A stretch of 6,015 nt of DNA. Source: an uncultured Oscillospiraceae bacterium. GTDB lineage: Bacteria; Bacillota; Clostridia; Oscillospirales; Oscillospiraceae. Below the pieces are notes generated by a model, which was not told where the DNA came from, searched no databases, and was given only the letters and a program-made list of their open reading frames with translations. Position 1 is the stretch's first letter; each line of letters opens with the position of its first letter. The position numbers and the translations under genes are program-made. Of this stretch, positions 5,903 to 6,015 are shown in pieces. The stretch lies in contig CAKUEI010000092.1 of the NCBI GenBank assembly GCA_934646175.1, positions 1 through 6,015 on the forward strand. Direction: 5' to 3'.

Positions 5903-5946
5903 TCCAAAAAGAAAGACACGACAAATGTCGTGTCTTTCTTTTTGGA
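5903..5946 (-). terminator. Intrinsic terminator of the tRNA-Gly gene
   Basis: Arms 5903-5923 and 5926-5946 are perfect 21-base reverse complements around AA; the physical loop is about four to six bases. On the - strand the stem ends in a run of T (5910-5906). The 5' arm starts at the tRNA discriminator base and includes its CCA, so there is essentially no 3' trailer before the hairpin. The + strand also ends in TTTCTTTTT, so it could act in both directions. Confidence 0.85.
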
Positions 5947-6015
5947 GCGAGTGACGAGGCTCGAACTCGCTACCTCCACCTTGGCAAGGTGGCGCTCTAC
6001 CAGATGAGCTACACT
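5943..6015 (-). tRNA. tRNA-Gly (anticodon GCC), missing its first three bases at the window edge
   Basis: Read on the - strand, 6015-6012 is AGTG (acceptor positions 4-7), followed by TA, a D-arm with GCTC/GAGC stem and GGTA in the loop, G26, and an anticodon stem CCACC/GGTGG around loop TTGCCAA (5987-5981). The anticodon is GCC (5985-5983), reading GGC/GGU glycine codons. A five-base variable loop AGGTA is followed by a T-arm GCGAG-TTCGAGC-CTCGT, acceptor 3' strand CACTCGC, discriminator T and an encoded CCA. The visible acceptor bases pair correctly, and the missing 5' bases should be GCG. Confidence 0.96.

Overview
The window looks like a high-GC genome of the Clostridia (Bacillota), most likely an Oscillospiraceae/Ruminococcaceae-type gut anaerobe. 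The grounds are strong GGAGG-type Shine-Dalgarno sites, TATAAT -10 boxes, long GC-rich hairpin terminators ending in T-runs, a Clostridia-style gene set, and protein sequences with Firmicutes-like motifs. This placement is inference; no taxonomic marker gene is present.

Layout. (1) 1-791, + strand: the C-terminal FAD/NAD(P)H half of an old-yellow-enzyme-type 2-enoate/2,4-dienoyl reductase, cut by the left edge. It ends at a bidirectional terminator (807-842). (2) 871-3092, - strand: a compact three-gene cluster in the order malQ (4-alpha-glucanotransferase), a 109-residue conserved protein of unknown function, and a 122-residue single-pass membrane protein of unknown function. Gaps are 36 and 44 bases, and the cluster converges on the same 807-842 terminator. 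(3) 3093-3274: a divergent intergenic region with a promoter for malQ on the - strand and an extended -10 promoter for the next operon on the + strand. (4) 3275-5662, + strand: iadA (isoaspartyl dipeptidase) followed after 36 bases by a PatB/MalY-type C-S beta-lyase gene, closed by an 18-bp perfect hairpin terminator (5675-5714). (5) 5715-5902: no convincing gene, but several short hairpins and a - strand Shine-Dalgarno/ATG with a Thr/Leu-rich start immediately before the 5675-5714 hairpin. (6) 5903-6015: a - strand tRNA-Gly(GCC) missing its first three bases, with its own terminator hairpin beginning at the tRNA 3' end.

How the genes may work together: MalQ remodels alpha-glucans inside the cell. 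IadA hydrolyses isoaspartyl dipeptides left by protein turnover, and the co-transcribed PLP lyase probably splits cystathionine or cysteine S-conjugates, so that operon fits peptide and amino-acid salvage. Most of the window is ordinary metabolism. The parts that merit a second look are the structured leader-like region at 5675-5902, the tRNA terminator that uses the CCA end as part of its stem, the altered substrate-binding loop of IadA, and the two uncharacterised proteins behind malQ.
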